Part shown: positions 31,627-38,160 of the stretch, in pieces
Position numbering within the stretch: the stretch's first letter is position 1
Layout of the letters: the number at the start of each line of letters is the position of its first letter
Source: Deinococcus aquaedulcis
GTDB lineage: Bacteria; Deinococcota; Deinococci; Deinococcales; Deinococcaceae
Reading direction: 5' to 3'
Assembly (NCBI RefSeq): GCF_019693445.1
Contig: NZ_JAHRBL010000021.1
Coordinates: forward strand, 1 to 40,718
Length of the DNA stretch: 40,718 bases
Position numbers and translations under genes: made by a program
The notes under the pieces: model-generated
Told to the model about the DNA's origin: nothing
Seen by the model: only the letters and a program-made list of their open reading frames with translations
The model's database searches: none

Positions 31627-31775
31627 CGCTCACACCCGCAGTCGTCGTGGAGACGCGCGGCACAGCTGGGGCAGCCGCTCAGGCTGGGCGCGTCCGGCGC
31701 GGCCACCAGTTCGGGGCTGTCCGCCTCGGCGGTCTGGTCGCGGTCCTCTTCGGGGGGGTCGTACAGGGTCCACAT
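31623..31775 (-). CDS. 50-residue acidic protein with C-terminal zinc-ribbon-like cysteines
   Basis: ATG 31775 has GGAGG 8 bp upstream. The N-terminal 30 residues are acidic (MWTLYDPPEEDRDQTAEAD), and the C-terminus reads GCPSCAARLHDDCGCER, with C-x2-C and C-x-C spaced to bind one zinc. The stop overlaps the next start (GTGA). Together with the 32-residue Cys-rich peptide at 27996 it gives two small zinc-knuckle-like proteins in this plasmid block. Confidence 0.6.
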   Translation of the reverse strand: MWTLYDPPEEDRDQTAEADSPELVAAPDAPSLSGCPSCAARLHDDCGCER

Positions 31776-31833
31776 GGGCGGGGCCTCCGGGGCAGGGGCC
31801 GCGCCACCTTCTCAGCGGCGCGGCGTGAGGGGC

Positions 31834-32058
31834 TTAGTTCGTGACGCGCTTGACCTGGCAGCCCAGGTCATCGTCTGGCGTGCCTCTCGCCTGGCGGTCC
31901 CTCAGGGCCTGCATGTACCGCAGATGGTCCCCGCCGTAATGGCGCTTGACCGTGGCCCAGAAGCCCGCGCGGCCAATCGCCTCCATATGCACCGACCCAT
32001 GCCGCGTGGCTGTCGCTGTGCCGCCCATCCTGCCCCGTTCTGCCGCTGTTCTGCTCAT
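31834..32058 (-). CDS. Small basic hypothetical protein
   Basis: A 74-residue basic protein (starts MSRTAAERGRMGGTATATRHG) with a helical middle (MEAIGRAGFWATVKRHYGGDHLRYMQALRDRQARG). ATG 32058 follows the leader with AAAGGAGC; the frame remains open into the promoter but the upstream part is untranslated leader. It heads the transcript that also holds the 50- and 161-residue genes, driven by the promoter at 32076-32124. Function not recognised; possibly nucleic-acid binding given its Arg content. Confidence 0.65.
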   Translation of the reverse strand: MSRTAAERGRMGGTATATRHGSVHMEAIGRAGFWATVKRHYGGDHLRYMQALRDRQARGTPDDDLGCQVKRVTN

Positions 32059-32075
32059 CCTTGACGCTCCTTTCC

Positions 32076-32124
32076 CCTCTGTCTGGGGTAAGTAAAGTGT
32101 ACCTCTTTTTGAGTACACTGTCAA
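32076..32124 (-). promoter_or_regulatory. Palindromic promoter with shared leader, copy 1
   Basis: On the minus strand TTGACA (32124-32119), exactly 17 bp, TACACT (32101-32096). The spacer and -10 form an inverted repeat, AGTGTACTC and GAGGTACACT around AAAAA, a likely repressor site. The predicted RNA start falls at or just before CCCCAGACAGAGG (32088-32076), followed by GGAAAGGAGC. Nearly identical to 33402-33450. Confidence 0.85.
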
Positions 32125-32148
32125 GGCTTTTGAACGTGTGAGACAAGG

Positions 32149-32174
32149 AAAAAGGCCGCCCGCGTCGGGCGGCC
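32149..32174 (-). terminator. Rho-independent terminator after 32187-32831
   Basis: A perfect 9-bp stem GGCCGCCCG/CGGGCGGCC with a 3-base loop, followed on the minus strand by TTTTT. It ends the J-domain/214-residue-protein transcript before the next promoter. Confidence 0.9.
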
Positions 32175-32186
32175 TGCGTGGGTGGT

Positions 32187-32831
32187 TTAGAGAATGCCCC
32201 GCTTCCGGGCTTCGGCCTCCAGCGCCTTTCTGTGCTCAATGGTCCAGTGGGCTTGGCAGGCGTCATGCAGCCCCCAGAGGGCCTGAAACGCCGCGACTGG
32301 GTGTTCTGTGGTGAACCCTTCGAGCGGGTGGGGCTTACCGTCGATCAGATAGATGCCGTCAAGGTGGCCCAAGTTGGGGTCACGGCTGCTGATCTCGAAC
32401 GTTTCCAGCGTGGGGCGGCGCATAAACCCGAAGTCGGCCAGCTTCACAAATGGGCCGCCTACGCCCATCACCTCAAGCGCGGTGGAGACCACCAAGCGGC
32501 GCCGGGCTTCTTCGTCCTCGCCCTGGACGGTATAGGTGCCGCCATTGCTCCAGCAGTGGTACTCCAGGCGGTGCAGCTTCTTCAGCAGCTCGGCGGGGCC
32601 GTAGCGGTCGGCGGTGGGCTTGGCCTGTGCGTAATAGGCCAGGATGAGCTGAGTTTCCTCTTCGGTCAGGTCGCGCCGCTCATAGCTGATGGCGTAGGCG
32701 CGGTGGTTGGCGAGGTGCAGCCGCTCAAAAATGGCCGGGTCCACTGGCCCGCCCGGCTCCACGGGGAACAGGTCCTCAGCAGAGGCCAGATAGGCTTTTA
32801 CTTCTTCGGCGCGGTCAACGATCACAGACAT
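32187..32831 (-). CDS. Hypothetical protein downstream of the J-domain protein
   Basis: A 214-residue soluble protein (starts MSVIVDRAEEVKAYLASAED). The N-terminal half is helical (LTEEETQLILAYYAQAKPTADRYGPAEL), the centre strand-rich (CWSNGGTYTVQGEDEEARRRLVV), with KLADFGFMRRPTLETFEI and a helical C-terminus. GGAGG lies before ATG 32831. It is the second gene of the J-domain operon, 64 bp downstream of that gene across an intercistronic hairpin, and ends at a clear terminator. No family recognised. Confidence 0.7.
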   Translation of the reverse strand: MSVIVDRAEEVKAYLASAEDLFPVEPGGPVDPAIFERLHLANHRAYAISYERRDLTEEETQLILAYYAQAKPTADRYGPAELLKKLHRLEYHCWSNGGTYTVQGEDEEARRRLVVSTALEVMGVGGPFVKLADFGFMRRPTLETFEISSRDPNLGHLDGIYLIDGKPHPLEGFTTEHPVAAFQALWGLHDACQAHWTIEHRKALEAEARKRGIL

Positions 32832-32858
32832 GGGGGCCTCCAGGGCGCAGGGGGGTCA

Positions 32859-32880
32859 GGCCCAGGGGGTGCCCTGGGCC
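32859..32880. other. Intercistronic hairpin
   Basis: Perfect 9-bp arms GGCCCAGGG and CCCTGGGCC with a 4-base loop, between the J-domain gene and the next gene in the operon. It has no T run, so it more likely protects or adjusts the upstream mRNA than ends transcription. Confidence 0.5.
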
Positions 32881-32895
32881 ACGGCGGGGGCGAGG

Positions 32896-33387
32896 TTAAG
32901 CGGCGGGCAGGCGGCGGGGGCCAGTGTTCACGCGCTCTGAGCCGTACCGCTCGCGCATTTCCTCCATCGTGGTGTTGCCTCGCCCGTTGCTGGGCTTGCC
33001 TTTGAAGGCCCACATGCCCTTCTTGTGCATCCACCAGTAGCCGGCGCCCTTGATCGTGTCCTTGTGGGGCTTGGTGTCGCCGCTCAGCCACACCCACGCG
33101 CCGATGATTTCCAGCTCGATCCCGTCCAGATGGGCCACAGCTTCAACAGCGGCGCGCACGGCGGCTTCCACTTCGGTTTCCTGCTCACGGCTGCGGTAGA
33201 ACTTGCCCTCGCCATACACATCGTCAGGCTTCTCGCTCAGCAGGCGCTTCATGGTCGCCTCGTACTGGGTGTTGATCTCCTGCATCTGCGCTGTCGAGCC
33301 GCCCTTGTCGGGGTGGTGGGTCTTGCACAGCTGGCGGTACAGGGTTTTGAGTTCGTCGGCGGTGGTGATGTGCTGGAAGTAGTTCAC
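32896..33387 (-). CDS. J-domain (DnaJ-like) protein
   Basis: A 163-residue protein with an N-terminal J domain: DELKTLYRQLCKTHHPDKGGSTAQMQEINTQYEATM contains the HPD motif (HHPDKGG) that stimulates Hsp70 ATPase. The C-terminal 110 residues are unassigned (IIGAWVWLSGDTKPHKDTIKG, YWWMHKKGMWAFKGKPSNG), an arrangement seen in phage and plasmid J proteins thought to recruit the host DnaK to replication complexes. GTG 33387 is chosen because AAAGGAG lies 5 bp upstream; the ORF extends back through the promoter. It heads the operon driven by 33402-33450. Confidence 0.88.
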   Translation of the reverse strand: MNYFQHITTADELKTLYRQLCKTHHPDKGGSTAQMQEINTQYEATMKRLLSEKPDDVYGEGKFYRSREQETEVEAAVRAAVEAVAHLDGIELEIIGAWVWLSGDTKPHKDTIKGAGYWWMHKKGMWAFKGKPSNGRGNTTMEEMRERYGSERVNTGPRRLPAA

Positions 33388-33401
33388 TTGGGCTCCTTTC
33401 C

Positions 33402-33450
33402 CCTCTGTCTGGGGTAAGAACAGTGTACCTCTTTTTGAGTACAATGTCAA
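33402..33450 (-). promoter_or_regulatory. Palindromic promoter with shared leader, copy 2
   Basis: On the minus strand TTGACA (33450-33445), 17 bp, TACACT (33427-33422), with the same spacer palindrome GTACTC-AAAAA-GAGGTACACT and the same leader CCCCAGACAGAGG (33414-33402) plus GGAAAGGAGC as at 32076-32124. Confidence 0.85.
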
Positions 33451-33476
33451 GAGAAACGCCCATCCACACAGCAAAA

Positions 33477-33499
33477 CTGAGGGTCTGACAGACCCTCAG
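33477..33499 (-). terminator. Hairpin terminator upstream of the J-domain operon
   Basis: A perfect 10-bp palindrome CTGAGGGTCT/AGACCCTCAG with a 3-base loop, followed on the minus strand by TTTTGC. It would stop minus-strand transcripts arriving from the hairpin-rich region at 33.5-34.1 kb, implying that something is transcribed there. Confidence 0.65.
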
Positions 33500-34105
33500 A
33501 GCACCGCCCTGCTTTCGACCGTTCCCGCCCCCCTGGTGTCCTCCACACCGCGCCCCCTTTGGGCGCGCGTGTGCCGCCTCGCGGCCTTCGGTGGCCGCCT
33601 CGCCCGCGCACTCCCCTTCTCGTCTGCTGCGCTTCAGCTCTTCCCCCTGCTTGGGCCTTTTGCTGCTGTCAAGCGGGGGCGCGCGGCGCCCCCAAGTCGC
33701 AACCCGGCCGCCCTCTGGCCGGGTTTGACAGCTCTCCTGGGGGCTGTGGCCCTGCCTATCCTTCCGGCGCCAGCCGGGGAAAAGATGTCGGCGCCCTTCT
33801 GACATTTTTTCCCCGGCTGATGCCCGTCCGGCGAGGACACCGCTCTTGACCTTGTGCCTTTTGCTGTTGGGCGGGCCTGAACGTGGCCGACGAGCCGCCT
33901 CTAGGGGCGCGGGCAGGCCCGCCCCGCCCTGCGGCCAGGGGCTTTGATGCGGTGCGGCCTCTGGCCGCGCTGCGTCCTTCGGCCCGCCTCTCAGGGCCGA
34001 ATCCTGGCCCCCCGGGGCCGGGATGGGCCGCGCAGCGTGGTGTTGCTGCGGATCTGTTGCGCCCAGGACCCGGGCGCCCTGCACTGGCCAGCTTCCAGAC
34101 GGGTC
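33500..34105. other. Gene-free, hairpin-rich GC region
   Basis: About 600 bp with no ORF of plausible composition on either strand and at least five stable inverted repeats: CGCGCCC/GGGCGCG (33549-33567), GCGGCC/GGCCGC (33581-33598), GGGGGCGC/GCGCCCCC (33675-33693), AACCCGGCC/GGCCGGGTT (33701-33725), and an 18-bp pair AGCCGGGGAAAAGATGTC with GACATTTTTTCCCCGGCT (33772-33818; one G-T wobble). CCTTTTGCTG occurs twice. It could be a replication or transfer origin region, or a structured untranslated RNA; nothing decides this. Confidence 0.55.
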
Positions 34106-34304
34106 CAGGGACGGGAATGTGAAAAGCACCCCAGCGGCGTGACGTGAGGAACGCCGCGTCGTTGGGGTGCTGGTGCCCGCCGCAGCGGGCATTCACATGG
34201 ACGGCCTGCCCCACCAGGGCATCCTGAAATCATGGAATCATGAAAAAAAGAGAGAGGGCGAATCGCCCTTCCCTGTTGATCCTGTCCTGTCTGTTCGTCC
34301 GGTA
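34106..34304. repeat. Structured repeat element, copy B
   Basis: Second copy of the element at 8-195, in the same orientation. P1 (ATGTGAA/TTCACAT) and P2a (GCGGCGT/ACGCCGC, loop GACGTGAGGA) are identical to copy A. P2 is AGCACCCC (34125-34132) with GGGGTGCT (34164-34171): two base pairs changed on both sides relative to copy A. P3 is TGCCCGC/GCGGGCA (34174-34191), altered and longer but fully paired. P4 is TGCCC/GGGCA (34207-34221), where A-T became T-A. The shared tail TGAAATCATGGAATCATGAA and, further on, CCTGTTGAT follow. Both copies end at CCGGTA. Confidence 0.78.
34242..34269 (-). terminator. Rho-independent terminator within structured repeat B
   Basis: On the minus strand AGGGCG-ATT-CGCCCT is followed by CTCTCTTTTTTT, a good terminator for the truncated membrane-protein gene lying upstream on that strand. 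Confidence 0.75.
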
Positions 34305-34505
34305 GAGGGACTCGTACGGCCTCTATCTGCTCGTAAGGGGTCACTTGCGACAACATCATCATTCCCCCTGCATGTAAGGTCAGGATGGCGCACGCCACGG
34401 CGAAGGGCCGGCCCCGTTTGAAGGTACCCAGATAAAGCAGAATGGTCAGGACGAATAGCGCCAGGGGTCGAACAGGGGCACGTGGCAGCCCAAGCAGGGG
34501 CCTAG
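34305..34505 (-). pseudogene. Membrane-protein gene fragment cut by IS insertion
   Basis: A minus-strand frame of good codon use enters directly from the IS5 target site: LLGLPRAPVRPLALFVLTILLYLG, then RPFAVACAILTLHAGGMMML, two membrane helices followed by a polar stretch. It has no start codon on this side. The likely missing N-terminus, a signal-type leader with a leaderless promoter, lies beyond both IS elements at 37897-37977; the two parts are out of register by one base, so some sequence was also lost. The frame runs on into the structured repeat without a stop, suggesting its natural 3' end is gone too. Confidence 0.6.
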
Positions 34506-34555
34506 GTTCTGTAGGCCAAGGGGAGAGTCGTGGTTGGTCAGCGTATCTTCTGCCG

Positions 34556-35355
34556 TTGTGGCGCGAAGAAATCAGTGATGAGAATGGACACGTCTTGAAC
34601 CGTTCCTGCCGCCCCTGGTCGGTCTGGGGCGACCTTACCTGGCTCATCGTCCGGTGATCAGTGGCATCGTGTGGGTCCTGCGTACGGGGGCCCCCTGGCG
34701 TGACGTTCCAGAACGATTCGGCAAATGGACGACTGTGGCCAGTCGCTTTCGTCGCTGGACCGCAAAAGGCATCTGGCAGACGATCTGGGCAACTCTGCAA
34801 CGTGAGGCTGACCTGCAAGAGCAGCTCGACTGGTCCATGCATTTTGTGGATGGCACGGTGGTTCGAGCCCATCAATGTGCGGCCGGCGCGCGTGGAGGTC
34901 AGGAAGGCGAAGCGCTGGGACGCTCACGAGGCGGGTTCGGCACGAAGATTCACGTGCGTGCCGAAGGGAAGGGTAAACCCATGGCCTTCGTGCTTAGCGG
35001 CGGAGAGCGCCACGAGTCGAAGTTCCTGCAGGCCCTCCTGGAACAAGGTGCTGTTGTTCGTGCTGGCCGTGGACGCCCCAGGATTCGGCCTGATCGCGTG
35101 GTGGGGGACAAAGGCTACAGCTACACGACTGTTCGTACATATCTGCACAGGCGTGGCATTCGAATCACCATTCCCAGGCGGAAGGACCAAGGGCCGAATC
35201 TCTGCTTTGACCGTATCGTGTATAAGGAACGCAACAAAGTCGAGCGCTTGGTTGGACGCCTCAAACACTTTCGTCGGATCGCGACTCGCTACGATAAGAG
35301 AGCGCTGAGTTACCAAAGCTGGTTGACCATAGCTGCCATCCTGCTCTGGCTATGA
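34556..35355 (+). pseudogene. IS5-family transposase, frameshifted near the start
   Basis: A DDE transposase of the IS5 family: GIVWVLRTGAPWRDVPERFG, Asp in FVDGTVVRAH, Asp in VVGDKGYSY, and the late signature ERNKVERLVGRLKHFRRIATRYDK. The N-terminal part reads ISDE in one frame and EWTRLEPFLPP in the next; a single missing base near 34582 explains both. Programmed -1 frameshifting is used by some IS5 relatives, but no slippery run is visible at this point, so inactivation is more likely. The open reading frame from ATG/GTG 34654 on covers the rest. The start codon is uncertain (TTG 34556 proposed). Confidence 0.8.
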
Positions 35356-35379
35356 TGAATGGATGCGCTACTTTGTCTC

Positions 35380-35652
35380 TTAACTCAGAAGTTCATTTAC
35401 GAACTCCAGATAGTCGTCGATAGCAGCCCTGATCAATTCCTGCTGTTCACCTTTCAGATGCGTCAGACCAGATTCAAGATCAATCGGAAAGTCGATCAGC
35501 ATCAGTGCCAGCTTTTTGGGGACGTGGCCGTGTGCCGTGACGATCCGCTCGATTTCCCCCAGAAGAGCGTCGAATTCTGACCGATCAAGTCCTTCCCCCA
35601 TCCGCAGTCGTGTTGCGAAGTCAACGTAGCGTTCAAGCACCTCATCCATCAC
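35380..35652 (-). CDS. Passenger gene in the IS5 element, unknown function
   Basis: A 90-residue acidic helical protein (VMDEVLERYVDFATRLRMGEG, then FDALLGEIERIVTAHGHVPKKLALMLIDFPIDLESGLTHL). GTG 35652 is preferred because TAGGGT sits seven bases upstream, fitting a leaderless start; the ORF itself is open from TTG 35805. It lies entirely inside the IS5 inverted repeats, convergent with the transposase. Small acidic helical proteins of this kind include immunity and antitoxin proteins, but no motif confirms that. Confidence 0.55.
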   Translation of the reverse strand: MMDEVLERYVDFATRLRMGEGLDRSEFDALLGEIERIVTAHGHVPKKLALMLIDFPIDLESGLTHLKGEQQELIRAAIDDYLEFVNELLS

Positions 35653-35904
35653 GAGACCCACCCTACCCAGCGCAGGAAGGCGCGTCATCCCCGCGTCCTT
35701 CATGCCATTCGGGTCATTTGCAGCAGGGGCCGTCCCAAGCCCATGACCAGTCACACTGGCTGTCCCCACTGCTGGTCGCTGACTTCCCTGCCTCACCGTA
35801 CGCAAAGACAGGGAGTTGCCCCTTGGCCTACAGAACCTAGCACTACTTAAACACGCTTTTTGACTTAGTGAACAGCTTTTTCACTTATGAGCTGGACTTC
35901 ACTG

Positions 35905-36411
35905 TCACCGCTTGTCGACGTTCGGCTCCGTTCTTTGAGCGAGCTGGGTTTCGACCACCTCCATCAAGCTGACGAACAAGGCATCTCCAAGCCGATTACC
36001 ACACCAGCTCTGCACCTGTTGCACCCAATCCGGTTGAGCACTCACACGTGAGTGCTCAATCAACTCGACAAGCTGCTCGATGCCACGTTCTCTGGCTGCC
36101 TGCTCATCCTGACTCCACGAACTCAGATTGACGAGTAAATGCGCGACCTCACGCAGAAAAAACTGATCTCCAACTTCACTAACATCAACACGCAACTGCT
36201 CAATGGCTGCTTCAATTGTGGGTTGTGGAACCTCTGTGTGCGCCTCAGACCAATATGTGAACTCGCGAACCTCGCGTCCAATCCGGGTCCAATCCATCAG
36301 GAACAGGTTGGCCACAAATCCACCACGCTCCCTCATCACGTTGAGCTGCACATTGTCGCCGTGCTTGTGCAGAAAGAGCGCGAGGGGATCCGACGCACCT
36401 GACTCGGTCAT
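35905..36411 (-). CDS. Passenger gene in the IS701 element, unknown function
   Basis: A 168-residue acidic protein (starts MTESGASDPLALFLHKHGDN). An early strand-rich part (NVQLNVMRERGGFVANLFLMDW) is followed by helices (TIEAAIEQLRVDV, AARERGIEQLVELIEHSRV, DALFVSLMEVVETQLAQ). ATG 36411 has GAGGAT just upstream. It is co-directional with and downstream of the transposase gene but inside the terminal repeats, so it travels with the element. I do not recognise the family; an immunity-type or regulatory protein is possible. Confidence 0.65.
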   Translation of the reverse strand: MTESGASDPLALFLHKHGDNVQLNVMRERGGFVANLFLMDWTRIGREVREFTYWSEAHTEVPQPTIEAAIEQLRVDVSEVGDQFFLREVAHLLVNLSSWSQDEQAARERGIEQLVELIEHSRVSAQPDWVQQVQSWCGNRLGDALFVSLMEVVETQLAQRTEPNVDKR

Positions 36412-36516
36412 ATCCTCGCTATGATCGGGTATTTTCTATCGAGGTCCACAGCAGCGATATCACGCCCCTGATCAGACGCAATGATCCACGGTATCTGAAA
36501 GGTCATGAGCCTCAGG

Positions 36517-37833
36517 TCACGTGTGATGCACCAACTTTTTTACGCGAGAAGGAGGCGGGCTCCGGCCTGAAGAGTGAGGTTGAGGCTTCATCAGCCAGGA
36601 AACCACTTGTTTGCGTGTCTGCGGCAGTGTGCTCAGGTGTCTTCTTCCGAGGGGCAATCGCAGCGCCTGGAGGAACGCCATGGCCATCATGCAGAGCAAC
36701 ACATGATGGTGAAGACCCCGCCAGGAACGGCCCTCAAAGTGATCGAGCCCCAACTCCTCTTTGAGTTGTTGATGGACCTGTTCGCAGGACCACCGAGCCT
36801 TGATGTCGCGGATCAATTCGATTTTTGCCGTGTTGGCGGGGTGATTCGTGAGGTAATACTTCCGTTCCCCGCTGGGCCGACGTTCAACGACGAGCCAGAC
36901 TTCATCACCTGGAAGATGGGACCCGTCATGAAGTTCCCCTCCGTCGGCAACCCGGACGCGCAGAACGGCAAAACGGGCGCGCAGCGGTCCCTTCGTGCCC
37001 TTGCGCCAAGTTCGGGACACCCATTTGTGCGGCGGCAAATCATGCAAAACCTGAGCCACGCTTTTGCGTGGCTCGTCGGGGACGGGCACCAGGAGTCGGC
37101 CCGTCTTGGATCTCCGCTCCGTCAGCATCCCGACCTTCGTGGAGTACACCTTTTGCGCGCCTGGAACCCCAACGGCCCAGGTCAGTCCCCGAGCCGTGAG
37201 TGCTCCACGAAACGCAGCGCTGTTCCCATAGCCAGCATCTGCGACGACCACTTTGAACGTCACACCGTGCTGCCGGACGCGGTCAATCTCCTGCAAGGCC
37301 AACGCCTTCTTGGTCAGAAACTGCCGGTGTCCCTGTGGGACACCGGCCGCAACACAGCGCTGAGGGTCATCCGTCCATGCCTGGGGGAGGAACAACCGTA
37401 ACGCCAAAGGCACAGGGATGTCGTTTCTTGCGAGCGTCAGCGAGACCAAGACCTGACAGTTGGCCACCTTGCCCAGCACACCGCAATACTGCCGGGCGAC
37501 CCCGACACTGCCGGTGCCTTGCTTCGGGAACGCGGTGTCATCCACGATCAACACGGCGTCGTGGCCCCCGACCAACCGCTGCGCCTGTCGCGCGAGGACG
37601 GCCCCCATCTGATCATCCTGCCAGGGACTCACCGTCACAAAATGGTGCAGCTGCGCGTACTGGCCAGGGGCAACGTGTTCGGCGAGTGGTTGCAGACTTT
37701 TGCGTTCCAGCGGGGCCATCAAGCCGCGCAGGTACATGGGACACCACTTTCGGCGGCGAGCGTGTCCCAGCACGCGCTGAAAGGGACGCAGGAAGCGCCG
37801 CAGGGACAAGGCATGGTCCTGAGCAGAGGTCAT
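36517..37833 (-). CDS. IS701-family transposase
   Basis: A 438-residue transposase with the IS701/DDE_5 signature: VLIVDDTAFPKQGTGSVGVA (first Asp), then RQYCGVLGKVANCQVLVSL, VVVADAGYGNSAAF (second Asp) and the C-terminal region EELGLDHFEGRSWRGLHHHV (Glu). The length is normal and the frame intact, so it is the one clearly complete transposase here besides the ISL3-like copy. It may be active. ATG 37833 lies 50 bp inside the right terminal repeat. Confidence 0.93.
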   Translation of the reverse strand: MTSAQDHALSLRRFLRPFQRVLGHARRRKWCPMYLRGLMAPLERKSLQPLAEHVAPGQYAQLHHFVTVSPWQDDQMGAVLARQAQRLVGGHDAVLIVDDTAFPKQGTGSVGVARQYCGVLGKVANCQVLVSLTLARNDIPVPLALRLFLPQAWTDDPQRCVAAGVPQGHRQFLTKKALALQEIDRVRQHGVTFKVVVADAGYGNSAAFRGALTARGLTWAVGVPGAQKVYSTKVGMLTERRSKTGRLLVPVPDEPRKSVAQVLHDLPPHKWVSRTWRKGTKGPLRARFAVLRVRVADGGELHDGSHLPGDEVWLVVERRPSGERKYYLTNHPANTAKIELIRDIKARWSCEQVHQQLKEELGLDHFEGRSWRGLHHHVLLCMMAMAFLQALRLPLGRRHLSTLPQTRKQVVSWLMKPQPHSSGRSPPPSRVKKLVHHT

Positions 37834-37896
37834 GCGTCAGCCTGACAGACACGCATGAATGCCGTCTAGGAAGCCAAAATCTGTGTTTAAGTCGTG

Positions 37897-37977
37897 CTAG
37901 GCCATGCCAGCCGCGCCAAGGGCCAACACCAGGGCCAGGGGAGCGGCAACGGCACGGTGGGGCAAAGCACGGGCCAT
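37897..37977 (-). pseudogene. N-terminus of the membrane-protein gene cut by IS insertion
   Basis: ATG 37977 begins a signal-type sequence (MARALPHRAVAAPLALVLAL...) that stops at the TAG inside the CTAG target site. TACATT exactly six bases upstream (37989-37984) gives a leaderless promoter, so this was a live gene. The likely remainder is at 34305-34505, on the far side of the IS701 and IS5 elements. Upstream (37990-38126) nothing else is recognisable. Confidence 0.5.
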
Positions 37978-38126
37978 GGCCGGAATGTACCCCGCGCGTG
38001 TGCGACAGCAGACCGCGTACCTGCGCCTCCTCCAAAGCGCACCTGTGATTCTCGCGGACACACGGCGAGTGAACCAAATCAGAAGAGGATAGAAAAGTTT
38101 CCCCCATGTTCGCCAAAAGAAATAAT

Positions 38127-38155
38127 TTGCGCTTAGCGAAATTCCGAGGTATGAT
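38127..38155 (+). promoter_or_regulatory. Promoter of the XRE-type gene at 38161
   Basis: TTGCGC (38127-38132), a 17-bp spacer and TATGAT (38150-38155), five bases before ATG 38161. Both elements are strong and the transcript would begin at or near the start codon, so it is probably leaderless. Confidence 0.7.
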
Positions 38156-38160
38156 GTTTT

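Larger units (their letters stand above)
34506..35836. mobile_element. IS5-family element with extra gene
   Basis: Bounded by perfect 18-bp inverted repeats GTTCTGTAGGCCAAGGGG (34506-34523) and its complement (35819-35836), with CTAG on both sides (34502-34505, 35837-35840). It holds an IS5-type transposase gene with a frameshift and, between the transposase stop and the right end, an opposite-strand gene (35380-35652) that is not part of a normal IS5 element. Its length, 1331 bp, is about 450 bp more than the transposase needs. Confidence 0.85.
35841..37896. mobile_element. IS701-family element with extra gene
   Basis: Bounded by inverted repeats CACTACTTAAACAC (35841-35854) and GTGTTTAAGTCGTG (37883-37896), 13 of 14 matching, with further similarity inside (TTTTGACTT against TTTTGGCTT). 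CTAG flanks both sides (35837-35840 and 37897-37900), the 4-bp target typical of IS701 elements. It contains an intact transposase gene and an unrelated 168-residue gene between the transposase stop and the left end. It touches the IS5 element through one shared CTAG. Confidence 0.85.

Noticed and set aside
33536..33849. Short plus-strand ORFs of about 90 codons in the hairpin region
   Set aside because: No start signals and no codon bias; they arise from GC-rich sequence lacking stops.
33224..34192. 322-codon minus-strand ORF across the hairpin region
   Set aside because: Runs through the J-domain promoter, several hairpins and the structured repeat, with Arg/Gly/Pro-rich composition; not coding.
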